Of a DNA stretch of 64,000 nucleotides, positions 15,753 to 24,954 are shown piece after piece (the first letter of the stretch is position 1; each line of letters begins with the position of its first letter). The position numbers and the translations under genes are program-made. Origin of the DNA: Chryseobacterium sp. (GTDB lineage: Bacteria; Bacteroidota; Bacteroidia; Flavobacteriales; Weeksellaceae); the NCBI GenBank assembly GCA_031286615.1, contig JAITUA010000017.1, forward strand, positions 101,940 through 165,939, given 5' to 3'. The notes under the pieces are model-generated. The model was not told where the DNA came from. It ran no database searches and worked only from the letters and a program-made list of their open reading frames with translations.

Positions 15753-18700
15753 ATGCCAAAAAAAATTATACGAAATCTCCAGTTTGGAATTGGTCTTTCA
15801 CTTCTGATATTGATAGCCAGCTCAGTAGCTTCATACTGGAGTATTCAAAATCAAATGAATCACCGTGAGAGCCTTTCAAAAAGCAGGCGTTCTGTAACGG
15901 CTGTTAAGGATGTTCTGGTGGCTTTGCTCGATGCCGAGACAGGAAACAGAGGCTATCAGCTGACTGGAAGAGAAGATTTTCTCGAACCTTATAAACGAGG
16001 ATTAAGAGAATATTCCAAGGCTTTGGTACTTGTAGAATCATTAGGGGTGCAGGATAAAAACCAACAGGAAAGACTTGACGGATTAAAAGTAGCAGTCAGC
16101 CAGGTGATGGATAACCTTAAAAATCTGGTGGAAAACAGGCGGAAGGGTATTGTGATGACCCAACAGCAAATCGTTACCGGCAAAGCTTATATGGATGAGT
16201 GCCGTAAAATTGTAAGAGATTTTGTGCAGTATGAAGAAAGTCAGGTAGAAATTAAAAATAAGGATTTAACACGCTCGTCAGGAACAACAGTCCTTTTTAT
16301 TGTCTTTTCTGCATTGGCTGCTATAATAGTGACTACATTTTTCTATTTTAAAATGCGTGCCGACCTTATCAGAAGAGATGAACTGGAGAAAATGCTCAGA
16401 GATAAAGATCAGGAAATGACCCGCCGTGTCAGCGCCATCCAAAAAATAGCAAACAGAGTAGCCAATGGTGATTACAGTGAGAAAGCTGTGGATAACTCGG
16501 AGGATGATCTTGGAGATCTTGTAGAATCCCTGAACCACATGACCGAATCCCTTAAAACATCTTTTGATAAAATTAATAAAAGCGATTGGCGCCAGAAAGG
16601 ACTTGCTTTGCTGAATGAATCCCTTGTCGGAAATAAATCAGTAAAAGAAGTTTCCAATAAAGCTTTAAGTCAGCTGATTGAATACGGAAACTGTATCAAC
16701 GGTTCATTGTATCTTTTTGACGAAGGTATCCTGAAACTCAACAACGCATTCGGGCTGGAAGCGAATATGAAAAAAACGTTTGAGCAAGGGGAAGGAATGG
16801 TAGGACAGGCTTTTAAAAATGCTAAAACACAGGTGTACAATAATCTTCACGAAGATGATTTTGTAGTAACCTTTGCCAGCAGTACCATTAAGATCTATGG
16901 CATCATTCTGATACCGGTTTTTGCAGATGGGCATGCAATAGGAGTTCTTGAATTGGGATCTACTTCTAATTTTGATAAAGACAGAATCAGCTATTTTGAG
17001 GAATGCTGTGTGAATATAGGAATAGCCCTGAATGCGGCAAAAGGAAGAGAGAAAGAACAGCAGCTGCTGGAAGAGACTCAGGCACAGTCTGAAGAGCTGC
17101 AGGTGCAGCACTCAGAACTTGAAAATCTCAATACTGAACTGGAGGCACAAACACAGAAACTTCAGGCTTCAGAAGAAGAATTGAAAGTACAGCAGGAAGA
17201 GCTGATGCAGGCCAATGCAGAACTGGAAGAACGCTCTCGATTACTGGAAGAAAAAAATCATTTGATTGCTGAACGTAACAATGAGATTCAGAAGAAAGTA
17301 GAAGAGCTGGCACTCAGTACCAAATATAAATCAGAATTTCTTGCCAACATGTCTCATGAATTGCGTACACCTCTTAATTCAATCCTTCTATTATCCAGGT
17401 TAATGGCAGAAAATCCGGATGAGAACCTTAATGAAGATCAGGTAGAATCTGCAAGAGTTATTCAAAGCTCAGGAACAAGTTTATTAACATTAATAGATGA
17501 AATTCTTGACCTGGCAAAAATAGAATCAGGCAAAATGACCCTGGAATACCAGGAAGTTGTTATTGAAGATATCATAAAAGACCTGAAAAGCCTTTTCAGT
17601 CCCGTATTTCAGGAGAAAGCCCTTCCTTTCAACATTGAAATTGATTCAGACGTACAGAATATTATTGAAAGTGACCGTCTTCGGATTGATCAGGTACTAA
17701 GAAACCTGCTGTCCAATGCTTTGAAGTTTACCACAAAAGGAAGCATTGATTTACATGTTAAAAAACACTCTGAAAAACCTGATTTTATTATATTTTCAGT
17801 GAAAGATACCGGTATCGGAATAGCAGAAGACAAACAGAAAATTATCTTTGAAGCATTCCAGCAGGCTGATGGATCTACAAAAAGAAAATTTGGAGGTACT
17901 GGTCTGGGACTTTCAATAAGCCGTGAAATTGCGAGGCTTTTAGGAGGTGAGCTGGCTTTGGAAAGCGCAGTGAATAAAGGTAGTGAATTCAGTTTTATTA
18001 TTCCTGTACATCCTGTAACTGAAATTATTCAGCCTGAAACCGATCAGGATCTGGTAGAAATTATCCGTGAAGATGTTGAGGAAATTCAGAATATCCTGGA
18101 TGAAGGAGAAAGTAAACATACAAATACTTTAGAAATTCCCGAAGATGTACCTGATGACCGGGATAATATTCAGGAAGGTGATAAAATTATTTTGATTATT
18201 GAAGATGATACCAATTTTGCAAAAGCTTTATTGAAGTATGCCCATTTACAGAATTATAAAGGTATTGTTGTGGTAAGAGGAGATTATGCTCTGTCAGCTG
18301 CCAGACAATATCATCCACATGCTATCTTACTGGATGTTCAGCTTCCTGTAAAAGATGGGTGGGAGGTAATGGACGAACTGAAGTCTGATACCACTGTAAA
18401 AAATATTCCTGTACATATGATGTCTGCTCTACATGTGAAAAAAGAAAGTCTTATGAAAGGAGCGGTGGACTTCATCAACAAACCTGTTGCTCTGGATAAA
18501 ATGACTGATGTATTCAGGAAAATTGAAGAAGCATTACAAAAAGGACCTCAAAAAGTTTTAATTGTTGAAGAAAATGCCAAACATGCCAGTGCACTGTCTT
18601 ATTTCCTGAGTAATTTTAATATTTCATTATCAGTAGAACATAGTGTGGAGGATAGTGTAAAAGCACTCACTTCAGACTTTGTTGATTGTGTAATTCTGGA

Positions 18701-19355
18701 TATTGGAAGCACAAAAGGAAATGATTATCACGTCATAGAATCAATCAAAACCAACGAGGGGCTTGAAAATCTTCCGATTATCATTTTTACTGAACATCAT
18801 TTATCAAAAGAAGAAGAGCTCAAAATAAAGCAGTATGCGGATTCAATTGTGGTGAAAACAGCGCATTCCTATCAGAGAATTTTAGACGAGGTGGGCTTAT
18901 TCTTACATTTGGTGGAAGAAAAAAACAGTTCGGCGGAAAGTACCACTGGCAGAATGCTCGGTTCTTTAACAGAAGTCCTGAGTGGCAAAAAAGTACTCAT
19001 TACTGATGATGATGTCCGTAATATTTTTTCCTTAACCAAAGCGCTGGAAAAATATAAAGTTGAAGTCATTGTAGCAATGGATGGAAAACACGCTTTGGAA
19101 CAAATTAACCACAATCCTGACATAGACGTTATTTTAATGGATATGATGATGCCGGAAATGGATGGCTATGAAACAATAAAGCAGATAAGAAAAATGCCGG
19201 CCTATAAAAGATTGCCTATTATAGCCGTAACTGCCAAATCTATGATTGGAGAACGTGAAAAATGTATAACAGCTGGAGCTTCAGACTATATCTCAAAACC
19301 CGTAGATATTGATCAGCTATTGTCGCTCCTTCGTGTTTGGTTATATGAAAGTTAA
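15753..19355 (+). CDS. CHASE3-HAMP-GAF hybrid histidine kinase with three receivers
   Basis: 1200 residues. Membrane helix about 9-29; CHASE3 sensor about 30-170 (DAETGNRGYQLTGREDFLEP); second membrane helix about 175-195; HAMP about 197-270; GAF about 285-420; a long Glu/Gln-rich coiled coil about 425-520 (QSEELQVQHSELENLNTELE); HisKA with His535 (ANMSHELRTPLNSIL); HATPase about 635-755 (NLLSNALKFT, DTGIGIAEDK, GGTGLGLSIS); then receivers at about 800-915, 925-1045 and 1075-1195. Receivers 1 and 3 keep DD, Asp (LLDVQLP, LMDMMMPEMDG) and Lys. Receiver 2 is diverged: its acidic pair is EE and its phospho-loop reads ILDIGSTKG. The CHASE3 domain would sense an extracytoplasmic signal. The HAMP plus coiled coil makes it the only MCP-like partner for the CheR and CheB encoded downstream. 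Confidence 0.93.
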   Translation: MPKKIIRNLQFGIGLSLLILIASSVASYWSIQNQMNHRESLSKSRRSVTAVKDVLVALLDAETGNRGYQLTGREDFLEPYKRGLREYSKALVLVESLGVQDKNQQERLDGLKVAVSQVMDNLKNLVENRRKGIVMTQQQIVTGKAYMDECRKIVRDFVQYEESQVEIKNKDLTRSSGTTVLFIVFSALAAIIVTTFFYFKMRADLIRRDELEKMLRDKDQEMTRRVSAIQKIANRVANGDYSEKAVDNSEDDLGDLVESLNHMTESLKTSFDKINKSDWRQKGLALLNESLVGNKSVKEVSNKALSQLIEYGNCINGSLYLFDEGILKLNNAFGLEANMKKTFEQGEGMVGQAFKNAKTQVYNNLHEDDFVVTFASSTIKIYGIILIPVFADGHAIGVLELGSTSNFDKDRISYFEECCVNIGIALNAAKGREKEQQLLEETQAQSEELQVQHSELENLNTELEAQTQKLQASEEELKVQQEELMQANAELEERSRLLEEKNHLIAERNNEIQKKVEELALSTKYKSEFLANMSHELRTPLNSILLLSRLMAENPDENLNEDQVESARVIQSSGTSLLTLIDEILDLAKIESGKMTLEYQEVVIEDIIKDLKSLFSPVFQEKALPFNIEIDSDVQNIIESDRLRIDQVLRNLLSNALKFTTKGSIDLHVKKHSEKPDFIIFSVKDTGIGIAEDKQKIIFEAFQQADGSTKRKFGGTGLGLSISREIARLLGGELALESAVNKGSEFSFIIPVHPVTEIIQPETDQDLVEIIREDVEEIQNILDEGESKHTNTLEIPEDVPDDRDNIQEGDKIILIIEDDTNFAKALLKYAHLQNYKGIVVVRGDYALSAARQYHPHAILLDVQLPVKDGWEVMDELKSDTTVKNIPVHMMSALHVKKESLMKGAVDFINKPVALDKMTDVFRKIEEALQKGPQKVLIVEENAKHASALSYFLSNFNISLSVEHSVEDSVKALTSDFVDCVILDIGSTKGNDYHVIESIKTNEGLENLPIIIFTEHHLSKEEELKIKQYADSIVVKTAHSYQRILDEVGLFLHLVEEKNSSAESTTGRMLGSLTEVLSGKKVLITDDDVRNIFSLTKALEKYKVEVIVAMDGKHALEQINHNPDIDVILMDMMMPEMDGYETIKQIRKMPAYKRLPIIAVTAKSMIGEREKCITAGASDYISKPVDIDQLLSLLRVWLYES

Positions 19356-19370
19356 ACAGATAAAATTCTG

Positions 19371-19736
19371 ATGAATAAGAAAGTCTTAATCGTGGATGAT
19401 GACCCACGCAATATATTTGCATTGAAGCTAACGCTTAAAGCCCGTGGATATGCCGTTGAAGCCTGCACAATGGCTCAGGATGCTTTAGAAACTCTGAAGT
19501 CCCACCCTGAGTTTTCTATTGTTCTTATGGATATGATGATGCCTGGGATAGATGGGTATGAAGCCGTAAGAATGATAAGGAATACACAGGAAATCAAACA
19601 TGTGCCGGTTATTGCTGTCACTGCGCAGGCAATGGCTGAAGACCGCCAGAAATGTCTGGAAGCAGGAGCTGATGATTACATATCAAAACCAATTGATGTG
19701 GACCTGTTAATAACGGCAATAGAAAAACTTTCATAG
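19371..19736 (+). CDS. single-domain response regulator
   Basis: 121 residues, only a receiver: VLIVDDDPRN at the N terminus, phospho-acceptor Asp54 in LMDMMMPGIDGYE, the switch Thr in AVTAQAM and Lys in YISKPIDVDL. Without an output domain it would act as a phosphate shuttle or sink, like DivK or Spo0F. It is similar to the third receiver of the preceding kinase, suggesting duplication. The next gene starts immediately after its stop. Confidence 0.93.
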   Translation: MNKKVLIVDDDPRNIFALKLTLKARGYAVEACTMAQDALETLKSHPEFSIVLMDMMMPGIDGYEAVRMIRNTQEIKHVPVIAVTAQAMAEDRQKCLEAGADDYISKPIDVDLLITAIEKLS

Positions 19737-20567
19737 ATGCTGGAGCCAAGTATCATAAAAGATGAAGAAATAGAATATCTCATCAGAGATGTTTATGAGA
19801 GGTATGGCTATGACTTTTCCGGTTATAGCAGAGCTTCATTTAAAAGACGAGTGAACCGTATATGTCTTTTAGACAGGTTTACCAGTTTTGCAGAGCTCAG
19901 ATACACCGTTATGAATGATGCTGAGTACTTAAAACGTTTTGTAGAAGAAGTTACAGTAAACGTTACGGAAATGTTCAGAGATCCTTCTTTTTTCAAAACA
20001 CTGCGGGATCATATACTGCCTCAGTTAGGTACCTATCCGCTAATCCGGGTATGGATTGCAGGATGTTCAACAGGAGAAGAAGCGTATTCTATTGCCATTC
20101 TGCTGAAAGAAGCCGGTCTTTATAGTAAATCCCTGATTTATGGGACTGATTTGAATCCCGCCGTTCTTGAAACAGCCAGAGCTGGTATTTTCCCTTTGCA
20201 GCAGATGAAACTGTACTCGGAAAACTATATGCTTTCAGGCGGATTAAAAGACTTTTCGGATTATTATACCGCCAATTATGATAGTGTAAGATTTGATAAA
20301 AGTCTGCAGGAAAAATTGATTTTATCAACACATAACCTTGTGTCAGACAGTTCTTTTAATAGTTTTCAGCTCATCGTATGCAGGAATGTCTTAATTTATT
20401 TTGACAGAGAACTTCAGGAAAGGGTATTCAGGCTTTTTGATGACAGTCTGGAGAATTTAGGTTTTCTCGCATTGGGAGCGAAAGAAACTCTTCGTTTTTC
20501 TGCTATTGACAAAAACTATCATCAGGTTGAAGATCAGAAAATCTGGAAAAAAATTGATCATCATTAA
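19737..20567 (+). CDS. cheR: CheR-type protein-glutamate methyltransferase
   Basis: 276 residues. N-terminal helical CheR domain (about 10-75: YERYGYDFSGYSRASFKRRV), then the SAM-binding domain with WIAGCSTGEEAYSIAILL, the acidic loop in IYGTDLNPAVLE, and FQLIVCRNVLIYFD, the conserved CheR signature. It transfers methyl from SAM to glutamates, normally in the coiled coil of chemoreceptors. No receptor gene is nearby, and the only coiled-coil signal protein in the operon is the CHASE3 kinase. The receptor-docking beta-subdomain is not evident. Confidence 0.93.
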   Translation: MLEPSIIKDEEIEYLIRDVYERYGYDFSGYSRASFKRRVNRICLLDRFTSFAELRYTVMNDAEYLKRFVEEVTVNVTEMFRDPSFFKTLRDHILPQLGTYPLIRVWIAGCSTGEEAYSIAILLKEAGLYSKSLIYGTDLNPAVLETARAGIFPLQQMKLYSENYMLSGGLKDFSDYYTANYDSVRFDKSLQEKLILSTHNLVSDSSFNSFQLIVCRNVLIYFDRELQERVFRLFDDSLENLGFLALGAKETLRFSAIDKNYHQVEDQKIWKKIDHH

Positions 20568-20578
20568 TAATTACCGGA

Positions 20579-21148
20579 ATGAAATCACAAACCAATACAG
20601 AATTAATTGTTATCGGAGGATCAGCAGGAAGCTTACAGGTCATTATAGAAATGATCAAAAGCCTGGATTATTCAATCCCTGTTCCCATTGTACTTGTGAT
20701 CCATCGTAAAGCTCAATCCGGAGATATTTTGCGGACATTACTGCAGCAGTTTACAAAAATACCGGTCATAGAGGTTGAAGATAAAACTGCGGTTGAAGAT
20801 AACACAATATATATTGTTCCTGCAGATTATCATTTGCTGTTTGAGAATACTCAATGGATGTCATTAGACAGTTCGGAAAAAATGAACTATTCCCGTCCAT
20901 CTATAGATGTTACTTTTAAGTCTGCGGCTGAAATTTATGGACAAAATGTAATAGGTGTCCTTTTATCAGGGGCTAATGCAGATGGGGTAGAAGGGTTGAG
21001 CTATATTAAGAGGAATAATGGGCAGGCCTGGATTCAGGATCCCGAAACAGCAGAGGTGGAATTTATGCCTAAACATGCTATAGAAGCAATTGAATATGAT
21101 TTAATTATCAAACCCGCGGATTTAGCGGATTATATAAAGCAATTATAA
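20579..21148 (+). CDS. cheB: CheB-type methylesterase domain protein, no receiver
   Basis: 189 residues, only the catalytic domain of CheB. The triad is intact: Ser15 in VIGGSAGSL, His42 in VIHRKAQSG and Asp135 in LSGANADG. It hydrolyses methyl-glutamate esters or deamidates glutamine. The usual N-terminal receiver that controls CheB is missing; the separate receivers before and after it could replace it in trans (inference). It follows cheR by 11 bases and precedes a receiver gene. Confidence 0.92.
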   Translation: MKSQTNTELIVIGGSAGSLQVIIEMIKSLDYSIPVPIVLVIHRKAQSGDILRTLLQQFTKIPVIEVEDKTAVEDNTIYIVPADYHLLFENTQWMSLDSSEKMNYSRPSIDVTFKSAAEIYGQNVIGVLLSGANADGVEGLSYIKRNNGQAWIQDPETAEVEFMPKHAIEAIEYDLIIKPADLADYIKQL

Positions 21149-21176
21149 TATTTAAGAATAGAATAATCTACATAAT

Positions 21177-21548
21177 ATGAATAAAAAGAGAATTTTAATT
21201 TTTGATGATGAAGCGGCTATTTTAGAAGTCATCACCATCATATTTGAAGAAAACGGATATGATGTCAGAATTTCAGAGACTTCACACGACATCCTTGAGA
21301 AAGTGGCAGATTATCAGCCGGATGTTATTCTGATGGATAACTGGATTCCTAAAATAGGAGGGGTAGAAGCTACAAAACTTCTCAAAAGCACCGAAGAATT
21401 TAAACATATTCCGGTAATTTACGTTACGGCTAATAATGATATTGTTGCTTTAGCATCGGAAGCAAAAGCAGATGATTATGTTTCAAAACCTTTTAATCTC
21501 GATGATCTGGAGGCAATGGTTGCGAAACACTTAAAAGAACAGGTATAA
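21177..21548 (+). CDS. single-domain response regulator
   Basis: 123 residues. Receiver with ILIFDDEAA, phospho-acceptor Asp in ILMDNWIPKIGG, Thr in YVTAN and Lys in YVSKPFNLDD. The segment after the acceptor (NWIPKIGG rather than MMPEMDG) is different from the other receivers in the operon. It ends the signalling operon before a strong terminator. Confidence 0.92.
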   Translation: MNKKRILIFDDEAAILEVITIIFEENGYDVRISETSHDILEKVADYQPDVILMDNWIPKIGGVEATKLLKSTEEFKHIPVIYVTANNDIVALASEAKADDYVSKPFNLDDLEAMVAKHLKEQV

Positions 21549-21570
21549 AACCTGATTTACATCAAAAAAA

Positions 21571-21608
21571 TGAAGATCTCTCAAAACTTTTGAGGGATCT
21601 TTTTATTT
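21571..21608. terminator. bidirectional terminator
   Basis: AGATCTCTCAAAA (21574-21586) pairs with TTTTGAGGGATCT (21588-21600), one G-U, flanked by A-run and T-run. It ends the signalling operon and the convergent gene. Confidence 0.85.
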
Positions 21609-21887
21609 TTCCAATGCTCTAATGATTTGTCCTTTTGTTAAAAGACGGGTATTGACATCATGAATTAAAGAAGTCAATAAAAAATACAGCTCCGGATTTC
21701 CCATGACAACCTCAGAAAATGTTTTAACCAGAATAAATTTTCTTGAAACAATGTTTTGTGCAGCAATATATTCATTGCTCACATTGATTTCTATCTTCAA
21801 TTCTCTTTTTATGGCTAAACTGAAGTACTTATCAATATAATTTTTATCTCTTACCAAATCTATTGGTTCGGTTTCTATATGATCCAT
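21603..21887 (-). CDS. hypothetical protein
   Basis: 94 residues, no signal peptide and no recognised domain. It contains alternating charged and hydrophobic segments (IDKYFSLAIKRELKIEINVS, LYFLLTSLIHDVNTRLLTKG). A shared bidirectional terminator and its own upstream spacer support it as a real gene, but I do not recognise a family. Confidence 0.6.
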   Translation of the reverse strand: MDHIETEPIDLVRDKNYIDKYFSLAIKRELKIEINVSNEYIAAQNIVSRKFILVKTFSEVVMGNPELYFLLTSLIHDVNTRLLTKGQIIRALEK

Positions 21888-22063
21888 ATGGTTATTTTAC
21901 TTCTTCTTATTATTTTTCAACAATTATTGTACCGTATTAGATGTTTAATATACCATAATGGATGATCGGAAAACATAAGTTACCACAATAGAAGGATATT
22001 GTTTCTTTATTAGTCTTGATATATATAATGTGATTTAGTATATTTGTAAACTATTTAAAAGAA

Positions 22064-22738
22064 ATGAACTATACGCTTATTAAAGATTTTATAGATCTGC
22101 TGGAAGAATTCGAAACAGAAGTCAGCACTTATCCTGAGTTGTACCCGGTAACCGTTCAGGGTTTTAAAGCATGGATTTCTGATAAAGAGAATATTGAAGA
22201 AAATCAAACTGAAGAGCCGTACTGGGAAGGCAAGGAGAATGGAAGGACACCGGAGAGCGCCATCAGTACATTACTTGTTCACCTTAACCGGTATGCAAAA
22301 ACATACTCAAAGTCTGCTATCTCAGATTCTGAATTTTCTACTCAGGAAGACTTTATTTATCTGATTAATCTTAAAGCTTTTGGTGAGATGACAAAAATGG
22401 CTCTTATCAAAAAAAATATTCATGATAAGCCTGTAGGTATGCTGATTATTGCCAGACTTTTACGCCAGGGACTTGTTGAACAGACAGACTCTGATGTAGA
22501 CAAACGCAGTAAATTAATCCGTATTACCGGAAGAGGATTGCAGATCCTGGAAAAGCAAATGGAAAAAATCCGCCAGGCGACCAATATCGTAGCAGGAAAT
22601 CTCAATTATTACGAGAAAATGGAGCTTATACGTATTCTTAATAAGCTGGATCGTTTTCATTATCCTATTTTTTCACGAAATATCAATCCTGATGAGCTTA
22701 TCAATACAGTGTATGATGAATATGCGTTTAAATCATAG
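22064..22738 (+). CDS. MarR-family transcriptional regulator
   Basis: 224 residues, longer than the usual 140-160. Residues about 1-75 are an acidic N-terminal extension (EENQTEEPYWEGKENGRTP). The C-terminal part has the MarR winged helix: LKAFGEMTKMALIKKNIHDK, GMLIIARLLRQGLVEQ, and the wing with the family signature DVDKRSKLIRITGRG. Ligand and targets are unknown. It is a single-gene unit followed by a strong hairpin shared with the tRNA gene. Confidence 0.88.
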   Translation: MNYTLIKDFIDLLEEFETEVSTYPELYPVTVQGFKAWISDKENIEENQTEEPYWEGKENGRTPESAISTLLVHLNRYAKTYSKSAISDSEFSTQEDFIYLINLKAFGEMTKMALIKKNIHDKPVGMLIIARLLRQGLVEQTDSDVDKRSKLIRITGRGLQILEKQMEKIRQATNIVAGNLNYYEKMELIRILNKLDRFHYPIFSRNINPDELINTVYDEYAFKS

Positions 22739-22848
22739 GCTAAACGATCTGTACAGAGCTTAGATTGCAGAAAGGAAATATATCTTATTAGAATATATAA
22801 TCAATTTAAGTAAATCATCAAATATTCTTCGGTTCAGGATCGTAAAAT

Positions 22849-22884
22849 ATAAATCCTGCAAAATTGAATTTTTGCAGGATTTAT
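22849..22884. terminator. 14-bp inverted repeat, probable bidirectional terminator
   Basis: ATAAATCCTGCAAA (22849-22862) and TTTGCAGGATTTAT (22871-22884). It lies between the MarR gene (+) and the tRNA gene (-); the T-runs on both sides are weak. Confidence 0.7.
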
Positions 22885-22929
22885 CAAACTTTTAGTGCAT
22901 TTTTGAAAGATTTTATCTGATACACAAAG

Positions 22930-23003
22930 TGGAGAATACGGGATTCGAACCCGTGACCTTTTGACTGCCAGTCAAACGCGCTAGCCAACTGCGCCAATCC
23001 CCC
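22930..23003 (-). tRNA. tRNA-Ala (anticodon GGC)
   Basis: A 74-nt cloverleaf on the minus strand. Acceptor GGGGGAT pairs with ATTCTCC including G3-U70, the alanine identity pair. D-stem GCGC/GCGC, anticodon stem TTTGA/TCAAA with loop CTGGCAG giving anticodon GGC, and T-arm ACGGGTTCGAATCCCGT. The discriminator is A; CCA is not encoded. Confidence 0.96.
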
Positions 23004-23367
23004 ATATCTTCTTTTATTGCGAAGCGGGTACAAAAGTAAGTATTTAAATAATATATGCAACTATTTTGTAGTTTTTATTTGATAAAAATTTGAAACAGAA
23101 TACATTTAAATGTTGAGTAGGTGCAAAATTTAGATGCAGAATATTATTTATTGTATTCTGTAACCACCTTAGAACATTATTTTTATAAATTACAGGGCTA
23201 ACTTTTTTGTCCTAAGCTCAAATACAGCTTTAAAAATCAGTATTATTGTAAGGAAATAATATTCTACAATATTTACGGAGCATTGAATTTTTTTAATCAT
23301 TAAAAGAAACTACTATCGGGTTTTTGTAGCGTTTTATTACAATATTGTTAATCAGGTAAAATTAAAA
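23004..23367. other. intergenic region, no feature found
   Basis: AT-rich spacer between the tRNA and moaD. No reading frame, hairpin or clear promoter match stands out. Confidence 0.4.
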
Positions 23368-23610
23368 ATGATACTCAAAATATTAGCATTCGGAATCACG
23401 AAAGATATTTTCGGAACTTCGGAAAAAGAAATAGAAATAGACGAAGGTGCCGATGTTGAAGCACTGAAAACATTGCTGGAAAAAGATTTTCCGGAACTGA
23501 AAAAACTGAAATCCTATTTTATTGCCGTTGACGATGAATATGCAGAAGACAGTCAGATCGTAACAGTTTCTAACGAAATAGCAATAATTCCTCCGGTAAG
23601 CGGCGGATAA
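23368..23610 (+). CDS. moaD: molybdopterin synthase small subunit MoaD
   Basis: 80 residues, ubiquitin-like fold. It carries the sulfur used to convert cyclic pyranopterin monophosphate into molybdopterin. Seen: MILKILAFGITKDIFG at the N terminus and the obligatory C-terminal Gly-Gly (IPPVSGG) that is adenylated by MoeB and thiocarboxylated. moaE starts 5 bases downstream, giving the two synthase subunits together. Confidence 0.94.
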   Translation: MILKILAFGITKDIFGTSEKEIEIDEGADVEALKTLLEKDFPELKKLKSYFIAVDDEYAEDSQIVTVSNEIAIIPPVSGG

Positions 23611-23615
23611 CAGAT

Positions 23616-24032
23616 ATGATTGATATAAAAATAACAGAGAATCCACTGGATATCCAGGAATGTTTTACCCTTGCTTCAGATCCAGCATGCGGGGGAATTG
23701 CATCATTTGTAGGAACAGTACGAAATCATACCAAAGACAAAACTGTTACCAGGCTGGAGTATGAGTGCTATCAATCCATGGCCGTTAAGGAGATGCGAAA
23801 AATTGCAGATAAGGCTATCTCTTTATTTTCAGTAAAAAATATTGTAGTTCATCATCGTACCGGAACTTTATTTCCAGGTGATACAGCGGTAATAATCGTC
23901 GTAAGCGATGGGCATAGAAATGCTGTTTTCGATGCGTGCAGCTATATTATTGAGACAATCAAGCAAACGGTTCCTATCTGGAAAAAAGAAGTGCTGGAAA
24001 ACGGAGAAGAATGGGTTTCTGCACATCCCTGA
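23616..24032 (+). CDS. moaE: molybdopterin synthase large subunit MoaE
   Basis: 138 residues, family length. Motifs GGIASFVGTVRNH near residue 28, then RLEYECYQSMAVKEM, HHRTGTLFPGDTAVIIVVS and the C-terminal WKKEVLENGEEW holding the catalytic lysine region. It pairs with MoaD to insert two sulfurs into the pyranopterin. Cytoplasmic. Confidence 0.95.
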   Translation: MIDIKITENPLDIQECFTLASDPACGGIASFVGTVRNHTKDKTVTRLEYECYQSMAVKEMRKIADKAISLFSVKNIVVHHRTGTLFPGDTAVIIVVSDGHRNAVFDACSYIIETIKQTVPIWKKEVLENGEEWVSAHP

Positions 24033-24078
24033 TTTGAGAAATAAAATTTTGTACCTTTACTAGACCAGTTGTTAAATC

Positions 24079-24954
24079 ATGAAAGCCGATCTGTTATCCA
24101 ATAAATCAGTCAAGCAGATAGAAATTGTCAAAATCAATGGAAACGGCAGTTTTCCTTTTACAGATGACATTTCTATAGAAGAACCTTTGGAAATAAGGGT
24201 TTCATATCTTGCAGCAGATCAAAAAGAATCTAAAAATATATCCGTAACCATGCGGACTCCGGGAAACGATGCAGAGCTGGCAGCAGGCTTTTTATTTACA
24301 GAAGGAATCATTTCCAACCGGAATCAGATTAAAAATATACATTACCCGGAATCAGAATGCTCCAGAAACAATGAAAATGTTGTAATTGTTGAGCTTATCG
24401 ATAATTTTGTTCCTGAACTCAAGAAAGCCGACCGAAACTTTTACACGACTTCCAGTTGTGGCGTATGCGGAAAAGGCTCCATAGAATCTATACGGACCGT
24501 AAGCCCTTTTCTTCATCAGAAAAAAGAAAATACGGTTGTTTCCCTTGAAACCATCTATCAGTTATCCGAAAAACTATGCTCTTTCCAGAATAATTTCAGT
24601 GCTACAGGAGGTATACATGCTTCCGGTATCTTTGATTGGGAAGGCAATCTGCTTGCTTTACGGGAAGATGTAGGAAGACATAATGCATTGGATAAACTTA
24701 TAGGACATGCCATGTCTGCGAACCTTCTTCCTCTTACGGATAAAATTCTGGTTTTAAGCGGAAGAGCCAGTTTTGAACTTATTCAGAAAGCAGCAATGGC
24801 AGGAATTACTACTGTTGCAGCAATAGGAGCACCTTCCAGCCTGGCGGTAGATCTCGCAAAAGAATTTGATATGACTTTATTGGGCTTTCTCAGGGATAAC
24901 CGTTTTAATATTTACCATAACGGGAGCCATTTTAAAATTGAAAATTTACTATGA
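24079..24954 (+). CDS. fdhD: formate dehydrogenase accessory sulfurtransferase FdhD
   Basis: 291 residues. The conserved CxxC loop is in TTSSCGVCGKGSIE; RTPGNDAELAAGFLFTEGI and REDVGRHNALDKLIG, with LVLSGRASFELIQKAAMAGI, are FdhD signatures. It takes sulfur from a cysteine desulfurase and passes it to the molybdenum centre of formate-dehydrogenase-type enzymes, which fits the oxidoreductase two genes downstream. A near-consensus -7 element (TACCTTTA) lies in the 46-base gap before it. It overlaps the next gene by 4 bases (ATGA). Confidence 0.95.
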   Translation: MKADLLSNKSVKQIEIVKINGNGSFPFTDDISIEEPLEIRVSYLAADQKESKNISVTMRTPGNDAELAAGFLFTEGIISNRNQIKNIHYPESECSRNNENVVIVELIDNFVPELKKADRNFYTTSSCGVCGKGSIESIRTVSPFLHQKKENTVVSLETIYQLSEKLCSFQNNFSATGGIHASGIFDWEGNLLALREDVGRHNALDKLIGHAMSANLLPLTDKILVLSGRASFELIQKAAMAGITTVAAIGAPSSLAVDLAKEFDMTLLGFLRDNRFNIYHNGSHFKIENLL

